DNA of 64,000 bases from Methanomassiliicoccus sp. (lineage in GTDB: Archaea; Thermoplasmatota; Thermoplasmata; Methanomassiliicoccales; Methanomassiliicoccaceae). Under the pieces are notes generated by a model. That model did no database searches and had not been told where the DNA came from. It worked only from the letters and a program-made list of their open reading frames with translations. The DNA lies in assembly GCA_018262895.1 (NCBI GenBank), contig JADFDJ010000011.1, positions 1 through 64,000 of the forward strand, given 5' to 3'. A program made the position numbers and the translations under genes. Numbering within the stretch: the first letter of the stretch is position 1; each line of letters starts with the position of its first letter. Of this stretch, positions 34,025 through 46,133 are shown piece by piece.

Positions 34025-34573
34025 GTGGGCGACTACCGGTATATGAGCGAGGGCCACTACGGGAGCGTGGAGGCGGAGATCGCCGGTGTGAAGGTGTACC
34101 CCACCATCAAGGAGTCGCTGGACGCCTATGTGGTGCCGCTGTGCATGGAGAGGGCGAGAGCTGCGGGGATACCCGTTCCCGAGCACTACATAACCAACGA
34201 CATCTTCGAACCTCCCTGCATCGTTTACCCGATGAACCCTTTCATGAAGAGGCACAGCGTGGTCTATAAGTCAGGTCATGTTAAGCGCATCGCCAAGTCC
34301 ATGACCCGGAACTTCAAGTACGCCATGTGCGTGCAGAAGATCACGGACGACGTGGCCATCCGCGAGTACAAGTGCGTGATGGGGACCGCGACCTGCGATG
34401 CTGTGCAGGACATCGCGGGCAAGGTATGGGACCTGTTCCATCTTCCCATATGCAACATCCGGGTGATCGAGGACGGCAAGATCATGCTCAGCGCCATCAC
34501 CTCCTGCCCCCTGCATGAGCTGGGCTCCAGGGAGCTCAAGCTTCTGAGGAAGGCGAACGAATGGCAGATATAG
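34025..34573 (+). CDS. RimK-associated N-terminal domain (RLAN) as separate protein
   Basis: The 182-residue product has the pattern of the RLAN domain: VGDYRYMSEGHYGSVEAEIAGVKVYPTIKESLDAYV corresponds to the conserved SYRYxSxGYYxSLLAEARGHxVIPS block of RimK-like proteins. The rest is alpha/beta with three or four cysteines. In bacteria this domain is fused to the ATP-grasp domain in one chain of near 480 residues; here the ATP-grasp part is the next gene, overlapping by 13 bases. The first standard start is the GTG at 34025, but the frame is open upstream to 33953 and the translated sequence there (FVNIVGDYRY) would complete a beta strand expected in the family. See findings. Function unknown; likely a substrate-recognition partner for the ligase. 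Confidence 0.75.
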   Translation: MGDYRYMSEGHYGSVEAEIAGVKVYPTIKESLDAYVVPLCMERARAAGIPVPEHYITNDIFEPPCIVYPMNPFMKRHSVVYKSGHVKRIAKSMTRNFKYAMCVQKITDDVAIREYKCVMGTATCDAVQDIAGKVWDLFHLPICNIRVIEDGKIMLSAITSCPLHELGSRELKLLRKANEWQI

Positions 34574-35439
34574 CCTGTTTTGTAGAGCGCTACACCACCT
34601 CCCGGGCCGAGGAGATGACCGCACTGGTCAACTTCAAGCTGGCCGCGCACCAGCTGGGCCACCGTATGGAGTACGTGTACCGTCAGGACATCGACCGCAT
34701 CCCCTCCTTCGATGCCCTTTTCATCCGTTCCCTCACGGACCCCCTCAACGCCGCCTACGTGGCCTCCAGGATGGCGGAGCTGCACGGCATGAGGGTCATC
34801 GACGATCCCGACTCCATCATCATCTGCTGCGACAAGATCAACATGTACATGCATCTCCTCCGAGCCGGCATCAGGATCCCAGAGACGCGGTTCATCGGGA
34901 AGACGGAGCTGGACAGATGTACGATGGAAGGCCTCTTCGAGGAGCTGGGAACGCCGCTGATCCTTAAGGCGCCACACACGTCGTTCTCCATGCACGTGGA
35001 CAAGGTGGATAGCGTGCGCGCGTTCCAGGAGACCGCCAAGAAGTACTTTCGAAGAGCGGACGAGATCGTGGTGCAGCGCTTCATTCCCTCGCGTTTCGAC
35101 TGGAGGGTGACCACGCTCAACGGCCAGGTGCTCTTCGTCTGCAAGTATGTGATGCCCGGGGACTCCTGGAAGATACAGCGCAACGACAATGGGCACATCG
35201 TCTGGGCCAAGATCGAGGCCGTGGACCCGAGGTTGGCGGACCCTAAGCTGCTGGAGGTCGGCGTGAGGGCCTCCAGGGCCATCGGGAACGGCCTGTACGG
35301 CGTGGACATAAAGGAGGTCGACGGCGAGTACGTCGTCATCGAGGTGAACGATAATCCCAACATCGATGCCGGTGGCGAGGACGCCCGCAACCCCGAGGTC
35401 TACGAGCGGATAGTGCGCTATCTGGCCAGTGAGGTCTGA
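34561..35439 (+). CDS. RimK-type ATP-grasp ligase
   Basis: The 292-residue protein has the ATP-grasp plan: a pre-ATP domain (1-100) with IDDPDSIIICCDKINMYMHLLRAGIRIPET, the ATP clamp LGTPLILKAPHTSFSMHV, an acidic metal site VVIEVNDNPNIDAGGED, and GLYGVDIKEVDGE. This is the family that joins amino acids or peptides to carboxylates (RimK, LysX, MptN-like). The product could be a coenzyme tail, modified protein or peptide; the accompanying RLAN protein makes a different function from classical RimK likely. The ATG at 34561 lies within the end of the partner gene. Confidence 0.85.
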   Translation: MADIACFVERYTTSRAEEMTALVNFKLAAHQLGHRMEYVYRQDIDRIPSFDALFIRSLTDPLNAAYVASRMAELHGMRVIDDPDSIIICCDKINMYMHLLRAGIRIPETRFIGKTELDRCTMEGLFEELGTPLILKAPHTSFSMHVDKVDSVRAFQETAKKYFRRADEIVVQRFIPSRFDWRVTTLNGQVLFVCKYVMPGDSWKIQRNDNGHIVWAKIEAVDPRLADPKLLEVGVRASRAIGNGLYGVDIKEVDGEYVVIEVNDNPNIDAGGEDARNPEVYERIVRYLASEV

Positions 35440-35491
35440 CAGGGCCCTTACATCATCATTAAGTGATGCCAATCCCTAGCGATGATTGGCG

Positions 35492-36448
35492 ATGAAGCTC
35501 GTTCGCCTTGCCATCTCCATAATGTCCTCATCGACCGAGGGATCCAGGTCTCAGAGGTTCTGGCTAATAGCCCTGGGGCTCGCCCTCCTCGTGCTGTCAG
35601 CATCGGCCCTGGCCGTGTACCTGGAGAGAAGGGACTCATCAGGCGGTGCAGGGGATCCCCTGAATAAGGACCAGAGATGGGAGCTGGCCATGACCTATTC
35701 CCCAGTGCTGCGGTTCTCTGTCCATGAGAGGACCTTCCCCTCGGAGGCGGAGTACTTCATCGAGAGGTCCCATCTCACCGACCGCGTGCGGACGATCATG
35801 GTGGAGGACCCCATCAACGAAGACCTGTCCCTGGCCGGCCAGGGCACCTACCTCGATAACTACATGGGATCGGGCGATGACCTGGGGGTCATAACCGCGT
35901 ACGAGAACGATATCTCGATCGTCCAGCCCACGGTGTACGTGCGCGTCACGGAGGGGGACGGCAAGGTCGTCCTGCAGTACTGGATGTTCTACGTCTTCAA
36001 CCTCGGCACCTTCAACTCCCACGAGGGGGACTGGGAGATGGTGCAGGTGGTGCTCGACAGGGAAGACCTCTCACCCCAGAGAGCGGTCCTGAGCCAGCAC
36101 CATGGTTCCGGGCAGGCGGATTGGGTCAAGGGCGTGGAGACGGAGAACGCGACCCACCCCGTGGTTATAGTCTCGCGCGGCAGCCACGCGAACTACTTCC
36201 CCGGCAGCGACAACATCCTCGCTGGGGACAGGATAGACGGCTCCGGAGAGCGGTGGGGGCCCCAGGACTACGTCCTCGTCCCGATAGGGGAGGAGTGGAA
36301 CGGGGCCGTTCCCGGATGGCTGCTCTTCCAGGGCCACTGGGGTGAGCCGGGGGGCATATGGGGAGGCATGCTGGGCACGGAAGGGCCGCGTGGCCCCATG
36401 TACCGCGAGGACGGGGAGATGTGGGACGCCCTTTCCTGGGGCTCATGA
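35492..36448 (+). CDS. Vps62-like (DUF946) membrane-anchored protein
   Basis: The 318-residue protein has an N-terminal membrane segment (about 21-42), then a domain with RWELAMTYSPVLRFSVHERTFPSEAEYFIERSHL, LQYWMFYVFN, FNSHEGDWEMVQVVLD, SQHHGSGQADWVKG and VSRGSHANYFPG. These match the Vps62/DUF946 family, which is found in fungi, plants and bacteria and appears in archaea occasionally. The repeated W, H and G motifs suggest a metal-binding enzyme fold, function unproved. The start could be 35492 or, with an ATG at 35522, ten codons later. It converges on cdc48 with a gap of 4 bases. Confidence 0.75.
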   Translation: MKLVRLAISIMSSSTEGSRSQRFWLIALGLALLVLSASALAVYLERRDSSGGAGDPLNKDQRWELAMTYSPVLRFSVHERTFPSEAEYFIERSHLTDRVRTIMVEDPINEDLSLAGQGTYLDNYMGSGDDLGVITAYENDISIVQPTVYVRVTEGDGKVVLQYWMFYVFNLGTFNSHEGDWEMVQVVLDREDLSPQRAVLSQHHGSGQADWVKGVETENATHPVVIVSRGSHANYFPGSDNILAGDRIDGSGERWGPQDYVLVPIGEEWNGAVPGWLLFQGHWGEPGGIWGGMLGTEGPRGPMYREDGEMWDALSWGS

Positions 36449-36452
36449 GCGC

Positions 36453-39654
<3,202 letters not shown>

Positions 39655-39833
39655 GCTCCTATAGACATATTTGGCACAGAGGATCCAGAGCAGGGCGCCT
39701 GTTCTCAATATTCGCTCTCGCAGGAAAAACGGTTATAATGGCCAGCATAATCTGGAGGCGTCATGACCAGTTCACCACCCACTCCCAGCATGACAGCTCC
39801 CGACGCTGCGCCGATTGGTTCGGGGGTGCCCGC

Positions 39834-40910
39834 ATGAGCAGCGAGCTGACCGCAGTGATCCTTGCCGGAGGGGAGGGGACGCGCCTCCGCCCCCTCACCA
39901 ACACCCGGCCCAAGCCCCTGCTGCCGGTCCTGGGAAGGCCGTGCCTGGAATACGTGATCCGCGCCCTGGTCGACGCCGACGTGGGGACCGCCTACCTCAC
40001 CTGCGGCTACCGCTCCCAGGACATGGTGGACGCGCTGGGAGACGGTAGGCAGTTCGGCATCGACCTGCGGTTCGCGTTCGAGGATCGCCCCGCGGGAACG
40101 GCCGGGGCGGTGAAGCTGCTGGAGAGCAAGCTCAGCGGGACCATAGTGGTGGTCAGCGGGGACGTGCTCGCCGACGTGGACATACGCTCCCTAGTAGAAT
40201 ACCATCATCGGAAGGGGGCCCTGGCGACCATGGCCCTGACCACTGTGGAAAAGCCCGAGGAGTTCGGCATCGTGGGCCTCGACGATGACGGCCGCATCGT
40301 GCGCTTCAAGGAGAAGCCGAGGACCGATGAGGTGTTCTCCAACCTCATCAACGCGGGCATCTACGTGCTCGAGGCCAGGGTGCTCGAGGATGTTCCGCCG
40401 GGGGAGAAGTTCGACTTCTCCAAGCAGCTGTTCCCCAAGCTCCTGGAGAGGTCCGAGCGGCTGTACGGCATACCATTGACCGGCCTGTGGAAGGACATCG
40501 GCAGGCCCCGGGACCTTCTGGATGCGAACATCAGGATGGCCGCGAGGAAAGGATCGGAGATCGATGTGGAAGGGGCCCGCACGTGCGGCCCCATCGTGGC
40601 CACTCGCTTCCGTGCCTACGGTTGCCGGATCGAGGGGCCGGCCTACGTGGGCGAGGAGACATCCATCGGACGGGGAACTGATCTCGCCTGCTGCGCGATA
40701 GGGAACCGCGTGGATGTCGGAGAGGACACCATCATCACCGACTCCATGCTCATGGACGGCTGCACCGTGGGGAAAGGCTCGAGTCTCGCCGGCTGCGTGA
40801 TAGGAAAGGAATGCTGCATCGGCGATGACGTCCACCTGACAAACGTGCTCATGGGGGACAGGGTGCACCTGGACGGTCCTGCGGAAACCAGGGACAGGAC
40901 CCTGGAGTAG
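39834..40910 (+). CDS. Sugar-1-phosphate nucleotidyltransferase with left-handed beta-helix tail
   Basis: The 358-residue enzyme has the signature LAGGEGTRLRPLTNTRPKPLLPVLG at the N-terminus, then VVVSGDVLADVD and FKEKPRTDEVFSNLINAGIYV, and a C-terminal hexapeptide-repeat domain (about 245-350: VGEETSIGRGTDL, CAIGNRVDVGEDTIITDS). It fits archaeal glucose-1-phosphate thymidylyl-/mannose-1-phosphate guanylyltransferase-like enzymes (GMPP family). It makes an NDP-sugar from a sugar-1-phosphate, feeding glycan synthesis. The frame is open to 39738, but the ATG at 39834 with GGGGGTG upstream starts at the catalytic motif. It could provide the last step for the heptose pathway at 60-62 kb, but it may equally use glucose or mannose. 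Confidence 0.85.
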   Translation: MSSELTAVILAGGEGTRLRPLTNTRPKPLLPVLGRPCLEYVIRALVDADVGTAYLTCGYRSQDMVDALGDGRQFGIDLRFAFEDRPAGTAGAVKLLESKLSGTIVVVSGDVLADVDIRSLVEYHHRKGALATMALTTVEKPEEFGIVGLDDDGRIVRFKEKPRTDEVFSNLINAGIYVLEARVLEDVPPGEKFDFSKQLFPKLLERSERLYGIPLTGLWKDIGRPRDLLDANIRMAARKGSEIDVEGARTCGPIVATRFRAYGCRIEGPAYVGEETSIGRGTDLACCAIGNRVDVGEDTIITDSMLMDGCTVGKGSSLAGCVIGKECCIGDDVHLTNVLMGDRVHLDGPAETRDRTLE

Positions 40911-40948
40911 GACGACCAATTGAAATATTTGGAGCCGAATAGGCGCGC

Positions 40949-41854
40949 ATGAAGGTGGGTCTCGGCAAGCATGAGCTGCTGCTCATCGCCTCTGGCATTC
41001 TCTGGGGGACGTCGTTCGTCACCATCAAGATCGCCCTCAACAACGAGGTCGACCCCATCTTCTTCGCTCTCCTGCGGTTCCTGGTCGGTACCGCGGCCAT
41101 CATGGCCATTGTGTTCTGGATGAGGCGCTTCGATGCCAAGGTGCTTTTGTACCCCCCGATCATCTTCAACTCCTTCCTCAACGCGCTGTCATTCGCACTG
41201 CAGAACGTGGGAATGGAGTCCACCTCCGCCACCAACTCGGTGCTGCTGGTGAACACCAACATAGGCGTGGTGGCCATACTGGCCGCCATCTTCCTGGCCG
41301 AGGCCATCACCCCGCGCATCATCCTGGGCATAGCCCTCGGGCTGGTGGGGGTGCTGTTCATATCCACCGACGGGGACCTCTCCGCGATATACAGCGGGAC
41401 CTTCTGGGGCAATCTCCTGGTGCTCGCCGCGGGATGGGTCTGGGCCGTCTACATCGTCGTTCAGAAGAAGGTCCTGAACCGGAAGACCGACGTGATAATG
41501 GTCACCGCGGCCATCATGGCCAACACCACGCTGTTCCTTGTGCCCATGACCCTTCTGTTCACGACCAACTATGCCATTCCTACGACAGGGTGGATAGCGG
41601 TGGTGTACATCGGATTGGCCTGCACCTTTGGGGCCAATCTCCTGTACAACGCGGGCCTGAAGGGGGTCAAGGCCAGCATATCCTCTGTCATCCTGCTCAT
41701 GGAGGTGGTGTCAGGCATGGCGTTCGCCATGATCATCCTGGGGGAGATGCCCACCGCCATCACCGCCATGGGAGGGCTGCTGGTGCTCTTCTCCATACTG
41801 ATCATATCCCTCGCCACGGGCGGCCCCATCAAGAGAGCCAAGCCTAGCTCTTGA
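40949..41854 (+). CDS. EamA-type drug/metabolite transporter
   Basis: The 301-residue protein is two EamA repeats, ten membrane helices in total. The first repeat starts LLLIASGILWGTSFVTIKIALNNEVDPIFFALLRFLVGT and ends near 140. The second starts LLVLAAGWVWAVYIVVQKKVL and contains GLACTFGANLLYNAGLKGVKASISSVILLMEVVSGM. The family exports amino acids, drugs or nucleotide sugars. Substrate unknown. It converges on the ACT-domain gene with 11 bases of overlap. Confidence 0.88.
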   Translation: MKVGLGKHELLLIASGILWGTSFVTIKIALNNEVDPIFFALLRFLVGTAAIMAIVFWMRRFDAKVLLYPPIIFNSFLNALSFALQNVGMESTSATNSVLLVNTNIGVVAILAAIFLAEAITPRIILGIALGLVGVLFISTDGDLSAIYSGTFWGNLLVLAAGWVWAVYIVVQKKVLNRKTDVIMVTAAIMANTTLFLVPMTLLFTTNYAIPTTGWIAVVYIGLACTFGANLLYNAGLKGVKASISSVILLMEVVSGMAFAMIILGEMPTAITAMGGLLVLFSILIISLATGGPIKRAKPSS

Positions 41855-42239
41855 ACTTGCCCAGCACTTCCTTGGCCCGTTCAGGGACATCGGCGGCGAT
41901 CGCGATCTCCTCCACGTTCGAGCCCTTATTGCCTAGTATGTACAGCGATTCTATGTTCACGCCGGCCTTCGAGAGCAGCTTCGTGACCTTGGCTAGCTCC
42001 CCCGGTCGGTCGGGCAGGGCCACGATCTGTATCTCACGCTCGGCGAAATCCATCTTCGCCGCCTTCAAGGCGCTTCTGGCGCTGGCCTCGTCGTCGGTGA
42101 CCACACGGATCATCGGCCGCGAGGAGCCCAGGTCGGTCGATATGCCGCGGATGTTGACCGCGTTCTTGGAAAGCACATCGGCGATCCAGGCAACATCCCC
42201 AGGTTTGTTCTGGACATAGACCTCGAACTCATGCGTCAT
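41844..42239 (-). CDS. Double ACT-domain regulatory protein
   Basis: The 131-residue product has two ACT domains in a row: THEFEVYVQNKPGDVAWIADVLSKNAVNIRGISTD and EIQIVALPDRPGELAKVTKLLSKAGVNIESLYIL. ACT domains bind amino acids to regulate enzymes or transcription; here no enzyme is attached, so it may act with a partner or as a free sensor. Start could be the ATG at 42239 or one of two upstream in-frame ATGs (42248 or 42254). Overlaps the EamA gene at its 3' end (11 bases, convergent). Confidence 0.82.
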   Translation of the reverse strand: MTHEFEVYVQNKPGDVAWIADVLSKNAVNIRGISTDLGSSRPMIRVVTDDEASARSALKAAKMDFAEREIQIVALPDRPGELAKVTKLLSKAGVNIESLYILGNKGSNVEEIAIAADVPERAKEVLGKFKS

Positions 42240-42337
42240 TGTCCACATATTCATCGGGCCGGGCTATTATAACTATGCAATAGACCATCAAAGTCCGTTG
42301 AACTAACAGCATCCTAGTCCCAATGCGTCCGCCCCGG

Positions 42338-43345
42338 TCATCGGGAGTAATGACCTATGGCACATGCTTGGACCGCATCGTTACGGGGTACGATGCCATA
42401 GCTGGCGTACAGGCCGTTGTAGGTGAACGAGGAGTTCAGGGCTGATTCTATGGCGCTTCCGTCGGAGGAGACGATCATGTAGGTAAGCTCCCCTGTCCAC
42501 CAGGGGACATCGAGAGCAAGTACTTTCTCCAGGTCCCAGGCGAGGACCTCCTCGCTGGTGGATAGAGGCGGCGGGCCCATGTCCCCGCCCATCACCATCA
42601 CCGATCCTTTACCGATATGTATGACCCCTGCTGTCCCTAGCAGGGTTCCCCGGTCGTACTCGAAGCCGATGGACCGGCCTCCCAAGGCCTCCAGGTCTGA
42701 CAGCTCGAAAGCGTTGTCGGGGGCGACATATCGGAAACCTAAGGCGGTAGCCATCGAGCTGGACCTGCTATCCGCACCGCCGTTGTAGGACAGCCCGGTG
42801 AAGTCCAGCCTCATTGTGGCGTTGGGATTGCTTTCGTTGGACCGGGAGTACATGAACGGTACGGAACTCTCACCTATCCCTATCCAGAGCCCTCCCCTCT
42901 CCACCCAGTGCAAGGCCGGGGCGGCGAAGTAATCCGGGAGGGAGGTCGAGGGCCCGCAGATCAGTACAGCCTGGGGATCGGAGAACACCTTCGGTAGGCT
43001 GTCGGAACTGATGATGGAGGACATTGAATCAACTCCAAACGATCGCAGCTCGTTGTTCAGATGGTCGACCAGGGTGTACAGGGACACCTTGACATCGAAG
43101 TCCAAGCTCTCGGTGATCAGCACGTAGATGTCCCCGTGCCCTATCCTGTCGGTACCCAGTATCAACGCCGAATAGCTCTGGTCATGGTTCGAAGAAGGGA
43201 TGCGGTAGTCGAGGACCATCTGGCCTGAGCCAAGCTCCTCCAATGAGAGGTTTGGTCTTGAAGGCTGACCTCCGGAGAGGGCGATGCTGCTCACTGTGAG
43301 GACCGCTACCAGAGCCGTCAGCGCCAAGACAAGGTTATTCCTCAT
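42338..43345 (-). CDS. Membrane-anchored exported protein at the start of the glycan locus
   Basis: The 335-residue protein has an N-terminal membrane segment (about 5-25) and an extracellular domain (about 30-335). A central part with VLICGPSTSLPDYFAAPALHWVERGGLWIGIGES and a later GGRSIGFEYDRGTLLGTAGVIHIGKGSVMVMGGDMG is reminiscent of class-I amidotransferase-like or ThuA-like folds, but catalytic residues are not evident. The gene overlaps the GT-C gene upstream by 11 bases, so they form an operon; the protein may act on, or display, the glycan. Function unknown. Confidence 0.65.
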   Translation of the reverse strand: MRNNLVLALTALVAVLTVSSIALSGGQPSRPNLSLEELGSGQMVLDYRIPSSNHDQSYSALILGTDRIGHGDIYVLITESLDFDVKVSLYTLVDHLNNELRSFGVDSMSSIISSDSLPKVFSDPQAVLICGPSTSLPDYFAAPALHWVERGGLWIGIGESSVPFMYSRSNESNPNATMRLDFTGLSYNGGADSRSSSMATALGFRYVAPDNAFELSDLEALGGRSIGFEYDRGTLLGTAGVIHIGKGSVMVMGGDMGPPPLSTSEEVLAWDLEKVLALDVPWWTGELTYMIVSSDGSAIESALNSSFTYNGLYASYGIVPRNDAVQACAIGHYSR

Positions 43346-44774
43346 GTGGCCGCCCCCTTAGAAATGTCATCAGCCTCTTGGCCGGGTCCAGTTTCTCCGG
43401 GAGCAGAGCGAATACCAAGGCCCCGACACCTATGATCGTAGGAATGATCCGCGCCCCCTCTGCGCTCGTGACCTTTAAACCAGTATAATAATCTACGACC
43501 ACCTGGTTTATCATATCCGTTGGTACCACCCCAGTATAAACGGACAGTGGATAGAGGAACGCCATGTAGGACTGGAGGGCCAGCCAGAAGACCACGCCGA
43601 CCACCGAGAGTGCGAACACTATGTGCTCGAAGCGGTGCTGATAGACAGAACACAGCAGAAGGAACGGAAGCGCCCACAGGAGATAGTGAGCATGGGTTAC
43701 CGGCTGGAACAGCAATAGCACCACGAACACTGACATCGAGCCGAATATCATCTGTTCCTCATGCCGTTCATGGGACGACCTCAGCATGATGAACACCCGG
43801 AGCAGTATGAGGAAGAGAATAAGGAACATCAGGTAACTGGTGACCGTGTTCACAAGGGTGAACTCGTCCTGAGGAAGAGCTGATGTCTCGTTGAAGAGCA
43901 CGTTCCCAGTGCGAAGCAGCCCCCAGATATTGACGCCTCCCATGTCGTTGTTGCTCATTCGACCGTTGATAAAGACCATCAGGGAAGGGTTCAATAGAAT
44001 TGAGATGACTATGCTGGAAGCCCCTCCGATGGCGCCCGCGATGAACTTGATCGGGCTCTTGAGCCGGTCCATTAGGTCATCTCGCGTGCCGAGGTTCATG
44101 ATCACATGGCCAACAAGGTAGGCGAAGCAGAACAGGCCCAGGTAGAGCGGGTAGAGCTTGATCGATACTCCAAGGCCGACGGCCAGGCCAGCGCTCAGGT
44201 ACCTTCGGCTGTACATGGCGTAGAGGGCCAGCAGGGTTAGGAAAACGGCCAGTACATCGAAGTTACCGTAGATGGATGATACGAAGATAACGAACGGATT
44301 CAGGAACCAAAGGATGAACACCCGCCTTCCGCTACCCTCGTCCCTGATCTTCCGGACGAACCGGTACAGAAGGACCGCGCAGAGATAGTCAGCCAAGATG
44401 AGCGGGAGCTTGTAGGTGAGGTTGAAACCGGGAGAAGTGACCGTGGGCACCACCATGTTGGTGACCCGCCCCACCTCCACCATGGATGGTACGAACGTCA
44501 CCCACTGGGTTGGGTCCGAGAACCATGACAATATGATACTGAAGGGATACTCAATGAAGTTGAAAGCGGGCGGGTAGGAGTAGACCATGTGGCCATAGGG
44601 CCCCAGTCCGGCCAGCTGATCTACGATCCCTTGGTAAAAAGGGTAGGTATCATAGGTCCAGCTGGTCCATGGGGCCACAGCGATCCTGATGGCGAAACCC
44701 GCGATGATGGCCCAGAGGAGCATACGATCTGGGAAGAGAACACCCTTGATCTTGTGTACCAAGTTATCTGACAT
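43335..44774 (-). CDS. GT-C type polyprenyl-sugar-dependent glycosyltransferase (GT87/DUF2029-like)
   Basis: The 479-residue protein has about ten to twelve membrane helices. Its first extracytoplasmic loop has the acidic GT-C motif WTYDTYPFYQGIVDQ (about residues 37-51) and SYPPAFNFIEYPF, then further helices and a cytoplasmic C-terminal tail. Such GT-C enzymes use dolichol-phosphate-mannose or similar donors to extend lipid-linked or surface glycans. The GT2-like gene upstream could make the donor. It overlaps the downstream exported-protein gene by 11 bases. Confidence 0.8.
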   Translation of the reverse strand: MSDNLVHKIKGVLFPDRMLLWAIIAGFAIRIAVAPWTSWTYDTYPFYQGIVDQLAGLGPYGHMVYSYPPAFNFIEYPFSIILSWFSDPTQWVTFVPSMVEVGRVTNMVVPTVTSPGFNLTYKLPLILADYLCAVLLYRFVRKIRDEGSGRRVFILWFLNPFVIFVSSIYGNFDVLAVFLTLLALYAMYSRRYLSAGLAVGLGVSIKLYPLYLGLFCFAYLVGHVIMNLGTRDDLMDRLKSPIKFIAGAIGGASSIVISILLNPSLMVFINGRMSNNDMGGVNIWGLLRTGNVLFNETSALPQDEFTLVNTVTSYLMFLILFLILLRVFIMLRSSHERHEEQMIFGSMSVFVVLLLFQPVTHAHYLLWALPFLLLCSVYQHRFEHIVFALSVVGVVFWLALQSYMAFLYPLSVYTGVVPTDMINQVVVDYYTGLKVTSAEGARIIPTIIGVGALVFALLPEKLDPAKRLMTFLRGRPHEE

Positions 44775-44856
44775 GCTCAGCTCGCTTCCTGGCAGGCTCC
44801 TCCTCCATAATCTAGCATAGTAGATATATGAAACGGCACGCCTCGCGGAGCAAGTG

Positions 44857-45672
44857 TCAGATGGTTATGAAGACCGCGGCGACGACGATCAGCAAGAACA
44901 TACTGATCAGCATGACCTGACCAGATCTCTTGAGAATAAAAGTGTTGGCCAGGGCCGCCATCAATTTTCCCAAGATGCCGCACTGGCGAAGGATTGAGGT
45001 TATCACCAGGGGGCTTAGCTTGGAGGCGCCATCCCTGCGGTTGCCGAACTGGTATTCAACCTCCTTGATCGTGTAATCCTTCGGGACGAACTTCAGGAGG
45101 TCGAACAGGACCTTGTAGCCCTTCCTTTCGAAGGATCTCCCATGCTTCTCAATGATTTCCTGAGAGCTCTCAGTGTAGCCTCCGAACAGCCCGCTCATTA
45201 TGTCCTGAGGGTGCGGTTGCCGATGAAGTCGCAGATAAAGATGTGCCAGGGATTGGGCGGCATTGGAGGAGAGCCTTCTCGATCCTTTAAGTGCCTGCTT
45301 GTGATGCCTCTTCCCTATAACCATCCCTGCCCCTCTGGTGAGCTCCAGCATCATGTCCCTCAACACCTCTGGGGGATGCTGGAAATCAGCGTCCATGACC
45401 AGATAGTAGGGGGTTGTGGTGATGAGGATGCCGTCGACCACGCTCGCGGTGAGGCCCCTATCCTTACCATCACGCACCACGATCTTGACGTGCTGATCCT
45501 TACATGCGATATCCTCGACCGCCTGGACGGTCCCATCCTTAGAACCATCGTCCATGACAAGGATGTTCATACACGGGTAGAGCTCAGTGAGACGACCTAT
45601 CATTGGCCCTATGTTCTTTACTTCTTCGTATGTTGGGATGATGGTAGTAAAAAGCTCACTCGATGTCGACAT
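44857..45672 (-). CDS. GT2 dolichol-phosphate sugar synthase-like protein with C-terminal membrane helix
   Basis: The 271-residue protein has the GT2 fold: TIIPTYEEVKNIGPMIGRLTELYP, NILVMDDGSKDGT, and the DxD motif VMDADFQHPPE. The C-terminal part has KVLFDLLKFVPKDYTIKEVEYQFGNRRDGASKL and a final membrane helix (about 250-270). This is the dolichol-phosphate-mannose synthase (DPM1-type) pattern. It would make a lipid-linked sugar donor for the GT-C enzyme downstream. The frame is open to 45678 but the ATG at 45672 is favoured. It heads the leftward operon with a TATA-rich region before it. Confidence 0.85.
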   Translation of the reverse strand: MSTSSELFTTIIPTYEEVKNIGPMIGRLTELYPCMNILVMDDGSKDGTVQAVEDIACKDQHVKIVVRDGKDRGLTASVVDGILITTTPYYLVMDADFQHPPEVLRDMMLELTRGAGMVIGKRHHKQALKGSRRLSSNAAQSLAHLYLRLHRQPHPQDIMSGLFGGYTESSQEIIEKHGRSFERKGYKVLFDLLKFVPKDYTIKEVEYQFGNRRDGASKLSPLVITSILRQCGILGKLMAALANTFILKRSGQVMLISMFLLIVVAAVFITI

Positions 45673-45678
45673 CACCAC

Positions 45679-46133
45679 GATCTCTGCCGTCCGTAAGTCC
45701 TCTAGCGGTTGTCGTTATATATCCTTTTCGATAATATCGTCTCCGCCCATTGTCTGGAAGGGAACAAACGCTCAACTGGATGCCTACGTTCAGGTGACGG
45801 TTTAATCCTTTTTTCCGCATAGGCAACTATACTGGCCTTCAGCCTTATGGGGGATCGGATGCACAGAACGAGTGAGCTCTAAGGACTTTCATTCCCGGGG
45901 ACCGAAAGTCCTATAATTGCAACCCCATTTCCCCTCCAGATGGTCCTATCCGCCTCCCCATTATCCGCTTCCGTGCGTTCTGTTGATATCGCGCAAAGGG
46001 AGGTAAAGGTCTTTTACGCTGGGAGTAAAAAACGAACGTCCGAGGATAACGTCATGTCAGGATATGACGGGGCGACCTTCCCAAAAGGATCGATGGAAAC
46101 CCAGAGTAGCGGCATCGAGGGGAGCGGGACTCT
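45679..46133. other. Divergent intergenic region within the glycan locus
   Basis: This 455-base gap separates the leftward GT2 gene from the rightward GT4 gene. A leftward TATA-like TATATAACG lies near 45712-45720. A perfect 9-bp inverted repeat is at 45882-45912, with TATAATTG immediately after it, and a second 6-bp dyad is at 46012-46030. No gene is seen in it. Confidence 0.45.
45882..45912. repeat. Perfect 9-bp inverted repeat
   Basis: AGGACTTTC (45882-45890) and GAAAGTCCT (45904-45912) are exact inverse copies around a 13-base spacer that contains CCCGGGG. TATAATTG follows directly (45912-45919). It could be an operator overlapping the promoter for the GT4 gene 220 bases downstream, or a transcript hairpin. 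Confidence 0.7.

Noticed and set aside
34276-35472. 398-codon leftward frame
   Set aside because: It lies opposite the RimK-type ligase gene. The ligase has clear ATP-grasp motifs and the opposite frame has none.
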